Shown here one piece after another: positions 18,277 through 28,995 of a stretch of 64,000 nucleotides of DNA (the stretch's first letter is position 1; each line of letters starts with the position of its first letter). Both the position numbers and the translations under genes were made by a program. This stretch comes from Mesorhizobium sp. dw_380 (GTDB lineage: Bacteria > Pseudomonadota > Alphaproteobacteria > Rhizobiales > Rhizobiaceae): assembly GCF_018588885.1 (NCBI RefSeq), contig NZ_JAFFIW010000013.1:1-64000 (forward strand). The letters are read 5' to 3'. Below the pieces are notes generated by a model. It was not told where the DNA came from. It worked only from the letters and a program-made list of their open reading frames with translations, and ran no database searches.

Positions 18277-18645
18277 ATGACCATCAAGGGAAGCTGCCAC
18301 TGCAAGGCGACCACATTCGAGGTTTCAGAGGCACCGCGGACGGTGACGCAATGCACCTGTTCGTTCTGCTCGAAACGCGGCTCGCTGTGGGCCTATTACA
18401 CGCCATCGCAGTTCAAGCTCGTCACGCCGCCGAAAAACGTCTCCTTCTACCAGTGGGGCTCGAAAACCGTGAAGCATGGTTTTTGCGCCACCTGCGGCTG
18501 CGGTACATTCACAGAAACACCGGATTGGTCGACCGGCGAGCCGGATTTCGACAACCCGAAGATCAGCGTCAATTCTCGGCTGTTCGATGATTTCGATCTC
18601 GACCACGTCGAAGTGGTGGTCATCGACGGCAAGAATCTCTGGTAG
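18277..18645 (+). CDS. GFA/CENP-V domain protein (glutathione-dependent formaldehyde-activating-like)
   Basis: A 122-residue zinc protein of the Gfa/CENP-V (Mss4-like) fold. It shows CHCKATTF, then CTCSFCSKRGSLWAYY, and FCATCGCGTF, the family's zinc-binding cysteine pattern. Members were named for a formaldehyde-glutathione enzyme, but most paralogues have no tested activity. I take the ATG at 18277, which gives 8 bases from GAGAGG; an ATG two codons earlier is too close to it. It is followed by a terminator-like hairpin. Confidence 0.9.
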   Translation: MTIKGSCHCKATTFEVSEAPRTVTQCTCSFCSKRGSLWAYYTPSQFKLVTPPKNVSFYQWGSKTVKHGFCATCGCGTFTETPDWSTGEPDFDNPKISVNSRLFDDFDLDHVEVVVIDGKNLW

Positions 18646-18677
18646 CCAGCCAAGACGCTCGTCATGCAACTGGCCAT

Positions 18678-18705
18678 GGGAAAAGCCGTCGCGGTCGCTT
18701 TTCCC
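18678..18705 (+). terminator. Terminator-like hairpin after the GFA gene
   Basis: GGGAAAAGC and GCTTTTCCC form a perfect 9-bp stem around a 10-base loop. A T5 run follows only after 6 bases, so termination strength is uncertain. Confidence 0.5.
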
Positions 18706-18794
18706 GTTCCGTTTTTCGCCGCAATTCGTGGTACAAGTCGCGGCAAGGGCTGATTTGGCGCCGTTGAAAGGCGCGACTTGGAGAGGGACCATCT

Positions 18795-19445
18795 ATGAAG
18801 AAGACCGTGCTCGTCGCCGTGGCGACGGCTTTGCTCGTGAGCGCCTGCACCACCACAGATCCGTATACGGGCGACCAGAAGATTTCCAACACGGCCGCGG
18901 GTGCCGGTCTTGGTGCCCTTGCAGGCGCCAGCCTCGGTCTGCTTGCCGGCGGCAATGACCGCCGCAACGCGCTGATTGGCGCCGGCATCGGTGCGCTGGC
19001 CGGCGGCGCCATCGGCGCCACCATGGATCAGAACGAAGCTGAACTGCGCCGGCAGCTCGAGGGAACCGGTGTCAGCGTCACCCGCAGTGGCGACCAGATC
19101 ATCCTCAACATGCCGTCCGATATCACCTTCAACACGGATCAGGATGCGGTGAAGCCCGGCTTCTACCAGGTGCTGAACTCGGTTGCGCTGGTGCTGAAGA
19201 AGTTCAAGCAGACCACGGTCGACGTTTTCGGCCACACCGATTCGACGGGTGGCGACCAGCACAATTTCGATCTGTCGCAGCGTCGCGCGCTGGCGGTCGC
19301 CAATTATCTGTCTGGCCAGGGCGTCGATCAGCGCCGCTTCGCCGTCACCGGTTTCGGCAAGACGCGTCCGGTGGCGTCCAACGCTACCGCCGAAGGCCGC
19401 GCCCAGAACCGTCGCGTCGAGATCCAGCTGTCGCCGCTCACCTGA
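18795..19445 (+). CDS. OmpA-family lipoprotein (YiaD-like)
   Basis: Outer-membrane-anchored peptidoglycan-binding protein of 216 residues. The lipobox is in ATALLVSACTTTD (Cys at about residue 18), followed by a glycine-zipper segment (AGAGLGALAGASLG and GAGIGALAGGAIGATMD) and a C-terminal OmpA domain with DITFNTDQDAVKPGF, VDVFGHTDSTGG, and NRRVEIQL. This architecture (lipobox, Gly-zipper, OmpA) is that of YiaD-like proteins linking outer membrane to the cell wall. GGAGAGGGACC is upstream of the ATG. It is a single gene with its own terminator. Confidence 0.95.
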   Translation: MKKTVLVAVATALLVSACTTTDPYTGDQKISNTAAGAGLGALAGASLGLLAGGNDRRNALIGAGIGALAGGAIGATMDQNEAELRRQLEGTGVSVTRSGDQIILNMPSDITFNTDQDAVKPGFYQVLNSVALVLKKFKQTTVDVFGHTDSTGGDQHNFDLSQRRALAVANYLSGQGVDQRRFAVTGFGKTRPVASNATAEGRAQNRRVEIQLSPLT

Positions 19446-19467
19446 TCGGTTCGGCAAACGAATGTGG

Positions 19468-19496
19468 AAACGGCCCCCATCGGGGCCGTTTCTGTT
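19468..19496 (+). terminator. Intrinsic terminator of the OmpA-like gene
   Basis: AAACGGCCCC and GGGGCCGTTT form a perfect 10-bp stem with a CATC loop 22 bases after the stop, followed by TCTGTTT. Confidence 0.85.
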
Positions 19497-19694
19497 TGTG
19501 CGGAAGTCGGTCTCTTCAGATGGAGCAACGAGGAATTAGTTTAGCAAGTTCTAATTAACTGCTTTCCCGCAACCATGGAAAGGAATAGCATCGTTTCTGT
19601 TCCGGAGGGGATGAGGCGGTACAACTGGCCGCGCAATCAGCATTTTTTTCGCCTCGGTCTTGCACGGCCAGATCAGAAAATCTGGGAGGAATGC

Positions 19695-20300
19695 ATGACA
19701 AGAACAGCCAGTCTTGGGCGCTGCGGCGTCCTCGCTTTGACAAGCGTTGTAACTGTATGGGTGGGCCTCGCCGCCGCGCGGGCCGAGGACGCCAACAAGG
19801 CCGACATCGATGCCTTGAAAAAGTCGCTCGCCAAATATGAGGACTACACTGTCGCCGTCCGCGACCTCTATCTGTCGACGGTCGGCTGCGTCTACTACAG
19901 CGGAGAAAAGATACCGGGGTCGATGGACTACCCAAAGGGCGCCATGGGTATCCATTTCGTCAACGTCCCGAGTGTCGGCCAGAAGCTCGATCCGATGCAC
20001 CCCAATGTGCTGATCTACGAACCGACCAAGAAAGGCTTGAAGTTGGTCGGTGTGGAATGGCTGGTGCCGCTGACGCCGGACATCAAGGCGCCGCCGAAGC
20101 TGTTTGGCCAGACCTTCATGGGCCCGATGGAGGGGCACTACCCGCTCATCCCGAGGGAGTTCGTCCACTACGACCTTCACGCCTGGCTGACGGACAATCC
20201 GAACGGCATGTTCAGTCCGACGAACCCGAACGTGAAATGCAACAACGCCGAGTTTCCGATGCTGGAGAAACCGACCAAGATGATGCCTGGGCCAATGTAA
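19695..20300 (+). CDS. Exported protein of unknown function
   Basis: Product of 201 residues with a signal segment (GVLALTSVVTVWVGLAAARA). The mature protein begins with a helical stretch (ADIDALKKSLAKYEDYTVAV), then aromatic- and Pro-rich sequence with GFVHYDLHAW-like HYDLHAWL near residue 160; two or three cysteines are present. I do not recognise a named family. The start at 19695 has GGGAGGA 4 bases upstream; a frame extension of 40 codons lacks a signal peptide at its end. It is convergent with the helicase gene. Confidence 0.75.
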   Translation: MTRTASLGRCGVLALTSVVTVWVGLAAARAEDANKADIDALKKSLAKYEDYTVAVRDLYLSTVGCVYYSGEKIPGSMDYPKGAMGIHFVNVPSVGQKLDPMHPNVLIYEPTKKGLKLVGVEWLVPLTPDIKAPPKLFGQTFMGPMEGHYPLIPREFVHYDLHAWLTDNPNGMFSPTNPNVKCNNAEFPMLEKPTKMMPGPM

Positions 20301-20343
20301 CAGGCGCGCCAAGCCAAGCCTTGTCGTTTGATCTGTGCATTTA

Positions 20344-20380
20344 CCGAGGGCAAGCCGGATGGCTGGCTTGCCCGCTCGGG
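20344..20380. terminator. Hairpin between convergent genes
   Basis: CCGAG-GGCAAGCC pairs with GGCTTGCC(CG)CTCGG across an 8-base loop. It lies just past the end of the minus-strand helicase and 43 bases past the plus-strand gene, so it may act on both. There is no T-run. Confidence 0.5.
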
Positions 20381-20382
20381 AA

Positions 20383-22044
<1,662 letters not shown>

Positions 22045-22176
22045 GCGCTTGCAAGATTGGTATTGCGATTAGGCGCAAGCCCGCGATTTGTCAACAGAAA
22101 CGGGCGGGATTGGCGCGATTGTGAAGTCGTAACCTTAATCGCGATGCTTAATCCGGCCGCTTGTCTCGGTGCCGGC

Positions 22177-22950
22177 TCAGTAACGGAACTGTTCAGCCAG
22201 GATGCGCTCGTTCCAGGAGTGATTGGGATCGAACAGCAAGGTCGCCGTTGCTGTGGGTGATTCCCGGACCGTTACCGAGGCCACCGCCTTGACCTCCGTG
22301 TGGTCGGCGGCGGCATTCACCGGCCGCTTTTCCGCCTCGAGAATGTCGAACCGCACGGTCGCCTTGTTGGAGAGCAATGCGCCACGCCAGCGGCGCGGGC
22401 GAAACGGACTGACCGGCGTAAGTGCCAGCAAGGGGGCGTCGAGCGGCAGGATCGGGCCGTGCGCGGAAAGATTATAGGCAGTGGATCCGGCCGGCGTCGC
22501 GATCATGACGCCATCGCAATTCAGCTCTTCGAGCCGTGTCTGCTCATCGATGCTGATGCGGATCTTGGCCGTCTGATAAGATTGGCGCCAAAGCGCAACT
22601 TCGTTGATTGCCAATGCCGAGACGGTTTCGCCCTCCGAGGTGACGGCTTGCATTTCCAGCGGGCGGATGGTTTCGGCGACCGCTGCCGCGATCCGCTCGG
22701 TGAGACCTCCGGACCGGTACTCATTCATCAGGAACCCGATGGTGCCACGGTTCATGCCGTAGACCTTCTTTCCCGTTCCCATCGTATCCCGCAAGGTCTG
22801 CAGCAGGAAGCCGTCGCCGCCCAGGGCGACCACAACCGTGGCCTCCGCGACCGGACGTTGGCCATAACGCGCCGACAGGCTTTCCAGCGCCGCTTTGGCA
22901 TCTGAAGTGTCGGACGAGACGAAGGCGATGCTGTTGGCGGCTGTGCTCAT
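22177..22950 (-). CDS. nadK: NAD kinase
   Basis: Phosphorylates NAD to NADP. The 257 residues fit the short alphaproteobacterial form. Family motifs are [15 protein letters not shown] (GGDG loop), [15 protein letters not shown], the catalytic region [20 protein letters not shown], and [20 protein letters not shown] take the ATG at 22950 because the protein then begins with the NAD-kinase strand ([15 protein letters not shown]); the upstream extension is Pro/Arg-rich and unlike the family. It is on the same strand as the helicase gene, 132 bases away. Confidence 0.97.
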   Translation of the reverse strand: MSTAANSIAFVSSDTSDAKAALESLSARYGQRPVAEATVVVALGGDGFLLQTLRDTMGTGKKVYGMNRGTIGFLMNEYRSGGLTERIAAAVAETIRPLEMQAVTSEGETVSALAINEVALWRQSYQTAKIRISIDEQTRLEELNCDGVMIATPAGSTAYNLSAHGPILPLDAPLLALTPVSPFRPRRWRGALLSNKATVRFDILEAEKRPVNAAADHTEVKAVASVTVRESPTATATLLFDPNHSWNERILAEQFRY

Positions 22951-23817
22951 GGCTCCCCGATCGCGACCGATTGGCGGCGGCGGGTCTGGCCGCGCCAGCG
23001 CCGGGGTAGCATGGGGCGGGCAGGTCTGCAAAGAGAGCCGTCGTGTCGGCCAGTCAATCACGCAGCGCCAGCGTGGCCCAGACAGGCGGATCGCGCTTCA
23101 TGACAGGGCATGAGCGAATGTGATGGTTAAGGCGGGGCTTAAACTCTCGTAAAGGCGGATCGATCATGTTAGCCGGCATGGATGGCGTGGGGGCGCCCGC
23201 AGCACCGTTGTATCCTTGAGGATGCCAAAGGGACGCTGCGGCACTTTTGATTTGTGCGCATGATCCCGGGAAAATCCTGATGCTCGGGGGCACGCACCAG
23301 CCAGACGAGGCCGACATATTGCCGGTAGCACGCCTGATCATCGTCTTTATCATGCTGGGTAGCTTCGCGCTGGTCTTCGCCGCACTTGTGCGCCAATCGG
23401 AAGAAATGAGCACCAGGCCGCTGCCCACAGCGTCACGCTGCGGCGATGCGGCCGGAATGCCTTGCCCGCAAAGGGCGCTGTAGGCCGCAAAAATACACCG
23501 CCATCCGCACCACATTTCAACCTCCCGCCAGCAGGACGGCTGAGGTCCCGCGCGGCCGTCCGCCTGCTCACTGCGTAGAAAGTGCAGGGTACCCTAATGA
23601 AGCCACGGCAAAGCTGGTGAAAACATATTGACTGTATAGTTAGTTTAATTAATCCTAGCGCAGAAGTTGGCCAGCCGGCATGTGCCGGTGAATGGCCGCG
23701 AAGAGGGGAATATTTGACGGCCATCCGGCCCGCCATGGGCGGAAAGGCAAGCTTGTTCATCAGCAGAAGACGGACCGAGGCGGCGACGCGGCCGGTCCCA
23801 ACAATGGGAGCACTAGC
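22951..23817. other. Gene-poor stretch of 867 bp
   Basis: The only plausible gene is a small membrane-type frame at 23280 (listed separately). The rest shows no family-like sequence. Around 23625-23660 a strikingly AT-rich patch (GTTTAATTAATC) follows a TTGACT, which suggests the promoter of the binding-protein gene at 23818, though no good -10 at 17 bp spacing can be shown. The region has no repeats or RNA gene that I can see. Confidence 0.45.
23280..23483 (+). CDS. Possible small membrane protein
   Basis: A 67-residue frame with one strong hydrophobic helix (VARLIIVFIMLGSFALVFAA, about residues 16-35) and a short polar tail with two cysteines. No family is recognised and the ribosome site (GGGAAAA) is weak. 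It could be a genuine single-pass peptide or chance. Nothing around it gives a clue, since it stands alone between nadK and the ABC binding-protein gene. Confidence 0.3.
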   Translation: MLGGTHQPDEADILPVARLIIVFIMLGSFALVFAALVRQSEEMSTRPLPTASRCGDAAGMPCPQRAL

Positions 23818-24852
23818 ATGAACTGGAAACTGACCGCGACGGCCCTGGGCCTGTCGCTGCTCGCCATGACAGGCGTTGCCCGCGCCGATGGCGAACTCAA
23901 CATCTACAACTGGGGCAATTACACCAGCCCGGACCTCATCAAGAAGTTCGAGGAGACCTACAAGATCAAGGTCACCGTCACCGACTACGACTCCAACGAC
24001 ACCGCATTGGCCAAGGTTCGCCAGGGCGCGTCCGGCTATGACATCGTCGTGCCTTCGGCCAGCGTCGTGCCGATCTGGATCAGCGAAGGTCTGCTGCTGG
24101 AGACTGACCCCAACAAGATGGAGAATTTCAAGAATGTCGATCCCAGATGGGTCGATGTTCCCTTCGATCCGGGCCGCAAATACACTGTTCCGTGGCAGTG
24201 GGGCACGACCGGGATTTCGGTGAACAAGTCGGTGTATGCCGGCGATCCGAACACATCGGCGATTTTCCTCGACCCGCCGCCCGAACTCGTCGGCAAGATC
24301 AATGTCGTGCCCGAAATGGGGGACATCATGTTCCTCACCATCACCTATGAAGGCGGCCAGTACTGCACCAACGACAGGCAGGTGCTGAAGAAGGTCCATG
24401 ACAAGCTGGTCGAGGCCAAGGCAAAATGGCTTTCGCTCGATTACGCGGCCGTCGACGGCCTGGGCAGGGGCGACATCGCCGCTGGCGTCAATTGGAATGG
24501 CATATCGCTGCGCGAGCGGCTGCAGAACGACAAGATTGTCTACGGCTATCCCAAGGAAGGTTTTCCGATCTGGATGGACAACGTTGCCGTGCTCAAGGAC
24601 GCCAAGAATGTCGAGAACGCCAAGCTTTTCCAGAATTTCATCATGGACCCGAAGAATGCCGCGCTGATCTCGGCTTTTGCCCGCTACGCCAACGGTATCA
24701 AGGGCTCCGAGGCTTTCATGCCGGACGACATGAAGACGGCGCCTGAAGTGGCAATTCCGGCTGAGTTCGCCGCCAAGGGCCAGTTCATGCCGGCCTGTCC
24801 GTCGGATGTGCAGGCGCTCTACACGAAAATCTGGACCGACCTCCAGAAATAG
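23818..24852 (+). CDS. Polyamine-type ABC transporter periplasmic binding protein (PotD/PotF-like)
   Basis: Class II periplasmic binding protein of 344 residues. A signal peptide ([19 protein letters not shown]) precedes the family N-terminus [19 protein letters not shown], with [26 protein letters not shown], and [12 protein letters not shown] following. The mature start and the Trp/Tyr ligand-box residues place it with PotD/PotF putrescine/spermidine binders. GGGAG lies 7 bases before the ATG at 23818. No permease genes follow: it is linked instead to an amidase, while the nearest transport genes lie 3 kb away on the other strand. Confidence 0.93.
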   Translation: MNWKLTATALGLSLLAMTGVARADGELNIYNWGNYTSPDLIKKFEETYKIKVTVTDYDSNDTALAKVRQGASGYDIVVPSASVVPIWISEGLLLETDPNKMENFKNVDPRWVDVPFDPGRKYTVPWQWGTTGISVNKSVYAGDPNTSAIFLDPPPELVGKINVVPEMGDIMFLTITYEGGQYCTNDRQVLKKVHDKLVEAKAKWLSLDYAAVDGLGRGDIAAGVNWNGISLRERLQNDKIVYGYPKEGFPIWMDNVAVLKDAKNVENAKLFQNFIMDPKNAALISAFARYANGIKGSEAFMPDDMKTAPEVAIPAEFAAKGQFMPACPSDVQALYTKIWTDLQK

Positions 24853-24878
24853 CGAGGGCAGACTCCACGAAATAGCCA

Positions 24879-24901
24879 CCGGACCGCAACGCGCGGTCCG
24901 G
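24879..24901 (+). promoter_or_regulatory. Intercistronic hairpin between binding protein and amidase
   Basis: CCGGACCGC and GCGGTCCGG form a perfect 9-bp stem around AACGC, 26 bases after the binding-protein stop and with no T-run. Such hairpins downstream of binding-protein genes are known to stabilise the upstream message (malE type), giving more binding protein than the downstream product; that role is inferred here. Confidence 0.6.
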
Positions 24902-24947
24902 CCACCCTTCATGCCAAGTGCGGTCTCGCGATCGCAGGAGACTTCCG

Positions 24948-26375
24948 ATGTCCGATCTCGAGCTTTGCTACATGCCGGCCAATGAAGCGCTGCGGCTGTT
25001 CACGGCAAAGAAACTCTCGCCCGTCGAGTTGATGCGGGCCACCATCCGCCGCGCCGAAGCCACCAAACCGGCGATCAACTGCTTCACCTTCACGCATTTC
25101 GAGGAAGCGATGGGGCTGGCCGCGAAGGCGGAGGCGAAATACACCAAGGGCGCCAAAACCGGGGCGCTCGAAGGCCTGCCGATCGGGATCAAGGACGAGA
25201 GCTACATCAAGGGCAAGCCGACCTCGCACGGTTCGCTGCTGTCGAAGGATGCCATTGGCGGCCATACCTCGACGATGAACGAGCGCATCATCAAGGCCGG
25301 CGGCATCGTCCACGCCCGCACGGCGACACCCGAATTCAGCTGCGCCGGCTATACATGGTCGAAGCGATGGGGCGTCACCCGCAATCCGTGGAATCCGGAC
25401 TTCACCCCGGGCGGTTCGTCGGGCGGTTCTGCGGCCACACTTGCCGCCGGCACATCGTCGATCGCCACCGGCTCGGACATCGCCGGATCGATCCGCATTC
25501 CTGCCTCGGCCTGCGGTCTTGTCGGGTTCAAACCGCCTTATGGCCGCAATCCCGACGAGCCGCCCTTCAATCTCGACTTCTATTGCCACACCGGGCCGCT
25601 GGCGCGAAACGTCAGGGATGCGATCCTGCTGCAGAACGTCATGGCTGGACCGAGCCCGCTCGACATCGCCACTTTGCGCCCCAAGCTGCGCCTGCCGCTC
25701 GACTACAAGCCGATCAAAGGCTGGAAGATCGCCTTCTCCATGGATCTCGGTTCGTTTGAAGTCGACCCCGACGTGCGCAAGAACACACTGGCTGCCTGCG
25801 ACCTGTTCCGCTCGCTCGGCGCCATCGTCGAGGAAGTCGATCTGGGTTGGGGCGACGAAGTGCTCAAGGCCGGCATGGCCTATCTGGAGCACCTCTTCGG
25901 CGCCTCGCTGTCGCAACTGCTCGAGAAGCATGGCAAGGACATGACCAGCTATGCCAGGCAGTTTGCTGAGGATGGCCAGAAGTCCAAGGCCACGGACTTT
26001 GTCGCGACGCTCGACGTGGCGGCAAGGATGTACCAGACGTTAGGCCCGCTGCTGGAGACCTACGACGTGCTGATCTGTCCGACAAACGCGCTTCCCGCGG
26101 TGCCGGCGGAGTTCGACCAGACCAGGGACACGGTCGAGATCAACGGCAGGGAGGTGAACCCCTCGCTGGGTTGGGTGATGACGACGCCATTCAACATGCT
26201 GAGCCGCTGCCCGGTTCTGACCATCCCGTCGGGTCGCGCGGCCAGCGGAGTGCCGACAGGCATCCAGATTGTCGGCCGCACCTATAGCGACGCCGATGTG
26301 TTCCGGGCGGGGATGGCGTATGAGACGGCTCGGGGGCAGTGGTATGGAAACGCCGAGACACGCCCGTCGCTTTGA
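24948..26375 (+). CDS. Amidase signature family hydrolase
   Basis: Amidase of 475 residues with the Ser-cisSer-Lys catalytic set: Lys82 in PIGIKDES, Ser157/Ser158 in PGGSSGGSAA, and the nucleophile Ser181 in GSDIAGSIRIPAS. This family hydrolyses carboxamides; the substrate is not readable. I use the ATG at 24948, with CAGGAG upstream, which gives the usual N-terminus. It follows the PotD/F-like binding protein by 95 bases across a stable hairpin, so transport and amide hydrolysis are probably coupled. No signal peptide is seen, so it is cytosolic. Confidence 0.95.
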   Translation: MSDLELCYMPANEALRLFTAKKLSPVELMRATIRRAEATKPAINCFTFTHFEEAMGLAAKAEAKYTKGAKTGALEGLPIGIKDESYIKGKPTSHGSLLSKDAIGGHTSTMNERIIKAGGIVHARTATPEFSCAGYTWSKRWGVTRNPWNPDFTPGGSSGGSAATLAAGTSSIATGSDIAGSIRIPASACGLVGFKPPYGRNPDEPPFNLDFYCHTGPLARNVRDAILLQNVMAGPSPLDIATLRPKLRLPLDYKPIKGWKIAFSMDLGSFEVDPDVRKNTLAACDLFRSLGAIVEEVDLGWGDEVLKAGMAYLEHLFGASLSQLLEKHGKDMTSYARQFAEDGQKSKATDFVATLDVAARMYQTLGPLLETYDVLICPTNALPAVPAEFDQTRDTVEINGREVNPSLGWVMTTPFNMLSRCPVLTIPSGRAASGVPTGIQIVGRTYSDADVFRAGMAYETARGQWYGNAETRPSL

Positions 26376-26462
26376 GTGATCGCCGAAGCGCGCCGGCGTG
26401 CCATATGTCGAAGTAACTTATGCGGCGGGACATCCGCTGTGGTTCCGAAAGGCCTGACGGAA

Positions 26463-27161
26463 ATGGCGCAACGCAAGGCAGCCGCAAAGCCGGAAAACCG
26501 CAAGACCGTGACGACGAAGGGCGCGGCAAACGATGCCGCGCCCAAGGACCGTCGGCGTGAGCGCGGCGAAGCGAGCGTGCAGCGCATCATCGACGCCACC
26601 ATCGAGCTTATCGCGGAGGAAGGTCTGGCGAGCGTCACCATGCAGCGCATCGCTGAACATGTCGGCTCGTCGAACGCGCTGGTCGTCTTTCATTTCCGCA
26701 GCAAGGAGAACCTGTTCCGGGCCGTACTTCAGTATCTCAGCGATCAATATGACGCGCTGTGGGTCACCCTGGTGCGGGCGCCCGGCCTGTCGCCGGTCGA
26801 AAGGCTGCTGGGCGCCGTCGACTGCGCGCAACGCTTTGCCCGGCAGCATCCGAAATGGGTTTCTGTCTTCGTCGTGTTCTCCAGTGACCGCAAGAGCATG
26901 CAGATCTACAATGAAATCGGCCTGCCGAGCGATCTCGCCTACACCGCCGAGGCGCGCGAGCTGCTCGTCGAGATCGCGGGCAGCGGCGGCTACACCGGCG
27001 TCGACATATATACCCTGTCAGAGAGCCTGAATTATCTGGTTCATGGTGCATGGTACTGGGACCATCTGAACCCTTCCAGCCGTGACACCGATGTTTTGCG
27101 CAAGACCATGCTGCTTCTGCTGCATCAGGCATTTCCGCGGCACTTTGAACTGATGCGCTAA
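26463..27161 (+). CDS. TetR/AcrR-family transcriptional regulator (BetI-like)
   Basis: DNA-binding protein of 232 residues. After a basic, disordered N-terminus (AAAKPENRKTVTTK) comes a TetR helix-turn-helix (RIIDATIELIAEEGLASVTM, HVGSSNALVVFHFRSKENLF) and an effector-binding C-terminal domain with LSESLNYLVHGAWYWDH. The N-terminal HTH resembles BetI-type choline or polyamine regulators. It is on the same strand as the amidase, 87 bases downstream, and ends 5 bases from the convergent MBL gene. Its target is unknown; the ABC/amidase genes beside it are the natural candidates. Confidence 0.92.
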   Translation: MAQRKAAAKPENRKTVTTKGAANDAAPKDRRRERGEASVQRIIDATIELIAEEGLASVTMQRIAEHVGSSNALVVFHFRSKENLFRAVLQYLSDQYDALWVTLVRAPGLSPVERLLGAVDCAQRFARQHPKWVSVFVVFSSDRKSMQIYNEIGLPSDLAYTAEARELLVEIAGSGGYTGVDIYTLSESLNYLVHGAWYWDHLNPSSRDTDVLRKTMLLLLHQAFPRHFELMR

Positions 27162-27166
27162 GTTCG

Positions 27167-27928
27167 TCAGGGGCTCTGCCGCAGGTGGCAGCCGGCCTGG
27201 CGTTTCTGCGCCAGATACTCGTCGATCAGCTGGCGGTAGCGGACCTTGCCGAAGCTCGGGAAATGGCCGCCATGCACGACCGAGACGTCCAGATCGCGCA
27301 TGGCGAGCAGTGTCTCGACATAGTCGGAAATATCCGAATGGTAGACGTCGTCGATCAGCGGGCCGTCATAGATGATGTCACCTGACAGCAGGATGCCGGT
27401 CTTTCTCTCGTAGAGCGCGATGCCACCGGGTGAATGGCCGGGTGTGTGTATCACCTCGAAGGCACGGTCACCGAGATCGACGACATCGCCATGTTCGAGC
27501 AGCCGGTCGGCCGGCGCGGGCAGGATCCGGTAGCGGGACGAGTCCCAGCCCTGGGGTAATCGATCGAACATATCGTCGGTCGCATAGCGGTCGGCCACCG
27601 TCCATTCGTTGCGCGGATCGGCGAGGATTTCCGCCTCGGTGCGGTGCACGCAGCGGTCGGGAAATTCGTGATGGCAGCCGATATGGTCGAAATGCGTGTG
27701 GCTGGCGACGCAAGTCAGCTTGCGCTCGCTCACCACAGGCACATGTGCGCGCAGGCTAAAATGCCCAAGACCCGTATCGAACAGGAGATCACGGTCGCGG
27801 CCGCGCACATGCCACATGTTGCAGCGGAAGAACGGTTTTATCCATGGCTCATGGATCAGCATGACGTCGTCAGCCATGCGGATGGTTTCGTACCATTCTG
27901 GTGCTTCGATGACCGGAAGGGTGCTCAT
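27167..27928 (-). CDS. Metallo-beta-lactamase-fold hydrolase
   Basis: Cytosolic hydrolase of 253 residues. The zinc-binding HxHxDH is in VASHTHFDHIGCHHEF, followed by the third His in VIHTPGHSPGG, the bridging Asp in LLSGDIIYDG, and a final His in VVHGGHFPSFG. That is the glyoxalase II/lactonase-like arrangement. It is the last gene of the ABC operon and its ATG overlaps the ATPase stop by four bases (ATGA), so it is translationally coupled to the transporter. The likely role is hydrolysis of the imported compound; the bond attacked (ester, lactone or amide) cannot be told. Confidence 0.93.
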   Translation of the reverse strand: MSTLPVIEAPEWYETIRMADDVMLIHEPWIKPFFRCNMWHVRGRDRDLLFDTGLGHFSLRAHVPVVSERKLTCVASHTHFDHIGCHHEFPDRCVHRTEAEILADPRNEWTVADRYATDDMFDRLPQGWDSSRYRILPAPADRLLEHGDVVDLGDRAFEVIHTPGHSPGGIALYERKTGILLSGDIIYDGPLIDDVYHSDISDYVETLLAMRDLDVSVVHGGHFPSFGKVRYRQLIDEYLAQKRQAGCHLRQSP

Positions 27929-28995
27929 CTCTCATTCGCCAGCAGGATCATATCGTCAGCCTTGCATGAAACCATCACCGTGTCGCCGGTCTGGACGGTG
28001 GCGGAAGCCGGAGCCTTGGCGATGAACTGCAGCGCCGCATCTATGGTCGAGGTGGCCAGCACCCGCTTGAAGCTACCCTGGAATACGACGTCGCTCACCT
28101 CAGCCGTGCCGAGCCCGACAGCGCCTTCATTCGTACCAAGGACGAGGTGTTCCGGCCGGATGGCGAGGGCGACGTTCGCTCCGGGTTGAACGGCTCCGGG
28201 CAGCAAAACCAGGCCGATCGAAGTTGCCACGGTTGCGATCCCGTTCGTTGTCTCGGCCACGGTTCCGGCAAGAATCGTGCTTTCGCCCATGAACGTTGCC
28301 GAAAAGCGCGTCGCCGGCCTGTGATAGACACGCTCGGGCGGTCCTTCGTCCTCGATGCGGCCGTCATTCATCACCACGCAATGGTCGGCGAGCGCCATCG
28401 CCTCTTCCTGGTCATGGGTGACATGGATGAAGGCGGTGCCGACACGCTTCTGGATCGCCTTCAACTCGTCCTGCATCTGCCGGCGCAGCTTCAGGTCGAG
28501 CGCGCCAAGCGGTTCGTCGAGCAAAAGCACGGCCGGCTCGATCACCAGCGCACGCGCCAGTGCCACGCGCTGCCGCTGGCCGCCGGAAAGCTGGTGCGGC
28601 TTCTTGTCGAAGGCGGAGGCCAATCCAACCAACGCCAGCGCCTCGCGAGCCCGTGCGGCGCGCGTCGCGCCGTCGACGCCTTGCATGCGGAGCCCGAAAC
28701 CGACATTGCCGCCGACGCTCATATGCGGAAACAGCGCATAGTCCTGAAACACGGTCGTCGTCGGGCGTTTCGCCGGCGGCATCGCGGTGCAGTCCTCGCC
28801 GCGGATGAACACCTTGCCTTCGCTTGGAGTGACGAAGCCGCCCAGGATCGACAGCAGCGTCGTCTTGCCGGAACCCGACGGCCCGAGCAGGATCGTGTAA
28901 CTGCCGGGCTCGATCTGCAGCGAAACGTTCTTCAGAACGGCCAGCTGCCCGAAACGGTGCGAGACGCTGCGGATGTCGACCAGGGGCACGCTCAT
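27925..28995 (-). CDS. ABC transporter ATP-binding protein (PotA-like)
   Basis: ATPase of 356 residues that drives import by the two permeases upstream. It shows Walker A LGPSGSGKTTLL, the Q-loop region, the signature HQLSGGQRQRVALARAL, Walker B LLLDEPLGALD, and the switch His in VTHDQEEAMAL. The C-terminal TOBE-like domain (about 280-350) marks the PotA/FbpC/CysA type. It overlaps the permease gene by 4 bases at its start and the MBL gene by 4 at its end. Confidence 0.96.
   Translation of the reverse strand: MSVPLVDIRSVSHRFGQLAVLKNVSLQIEPGSYTILLGPSGSGKTTLLSILGGFVTPSEGKVFIRGEDCTAMPPAKRPTTTVFQDYALFPHMSVGGNVGFGLRMQGVDGATRAARAREALALVGLASAFDKKPHQLSGGQRQRVALARALVIEPAVLLLDEPLGALDLKLRRQMQDELKAIQKRVGTAFIHVTHDQEEAMALADHCVVMNDGRIEDEGPPERVYHRPATRFSATFMGESTILAGTVAETTNGIATVATSIGLVLLPGAVQPGANVALAIRPEHLVLGTNEGAVGLGTAEVSDVVFQGSFKRVLATSTIDAALQFIAKAPASATVQTGDTVMVSCKADDMILLANER

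Noticed and set aside
27167-27928. Beta-lactamase conferring antibiotic resistance
   Set aside because: The HxHxDH fold is generic; no signal peptide, and it is coupled to an amine-type importer.
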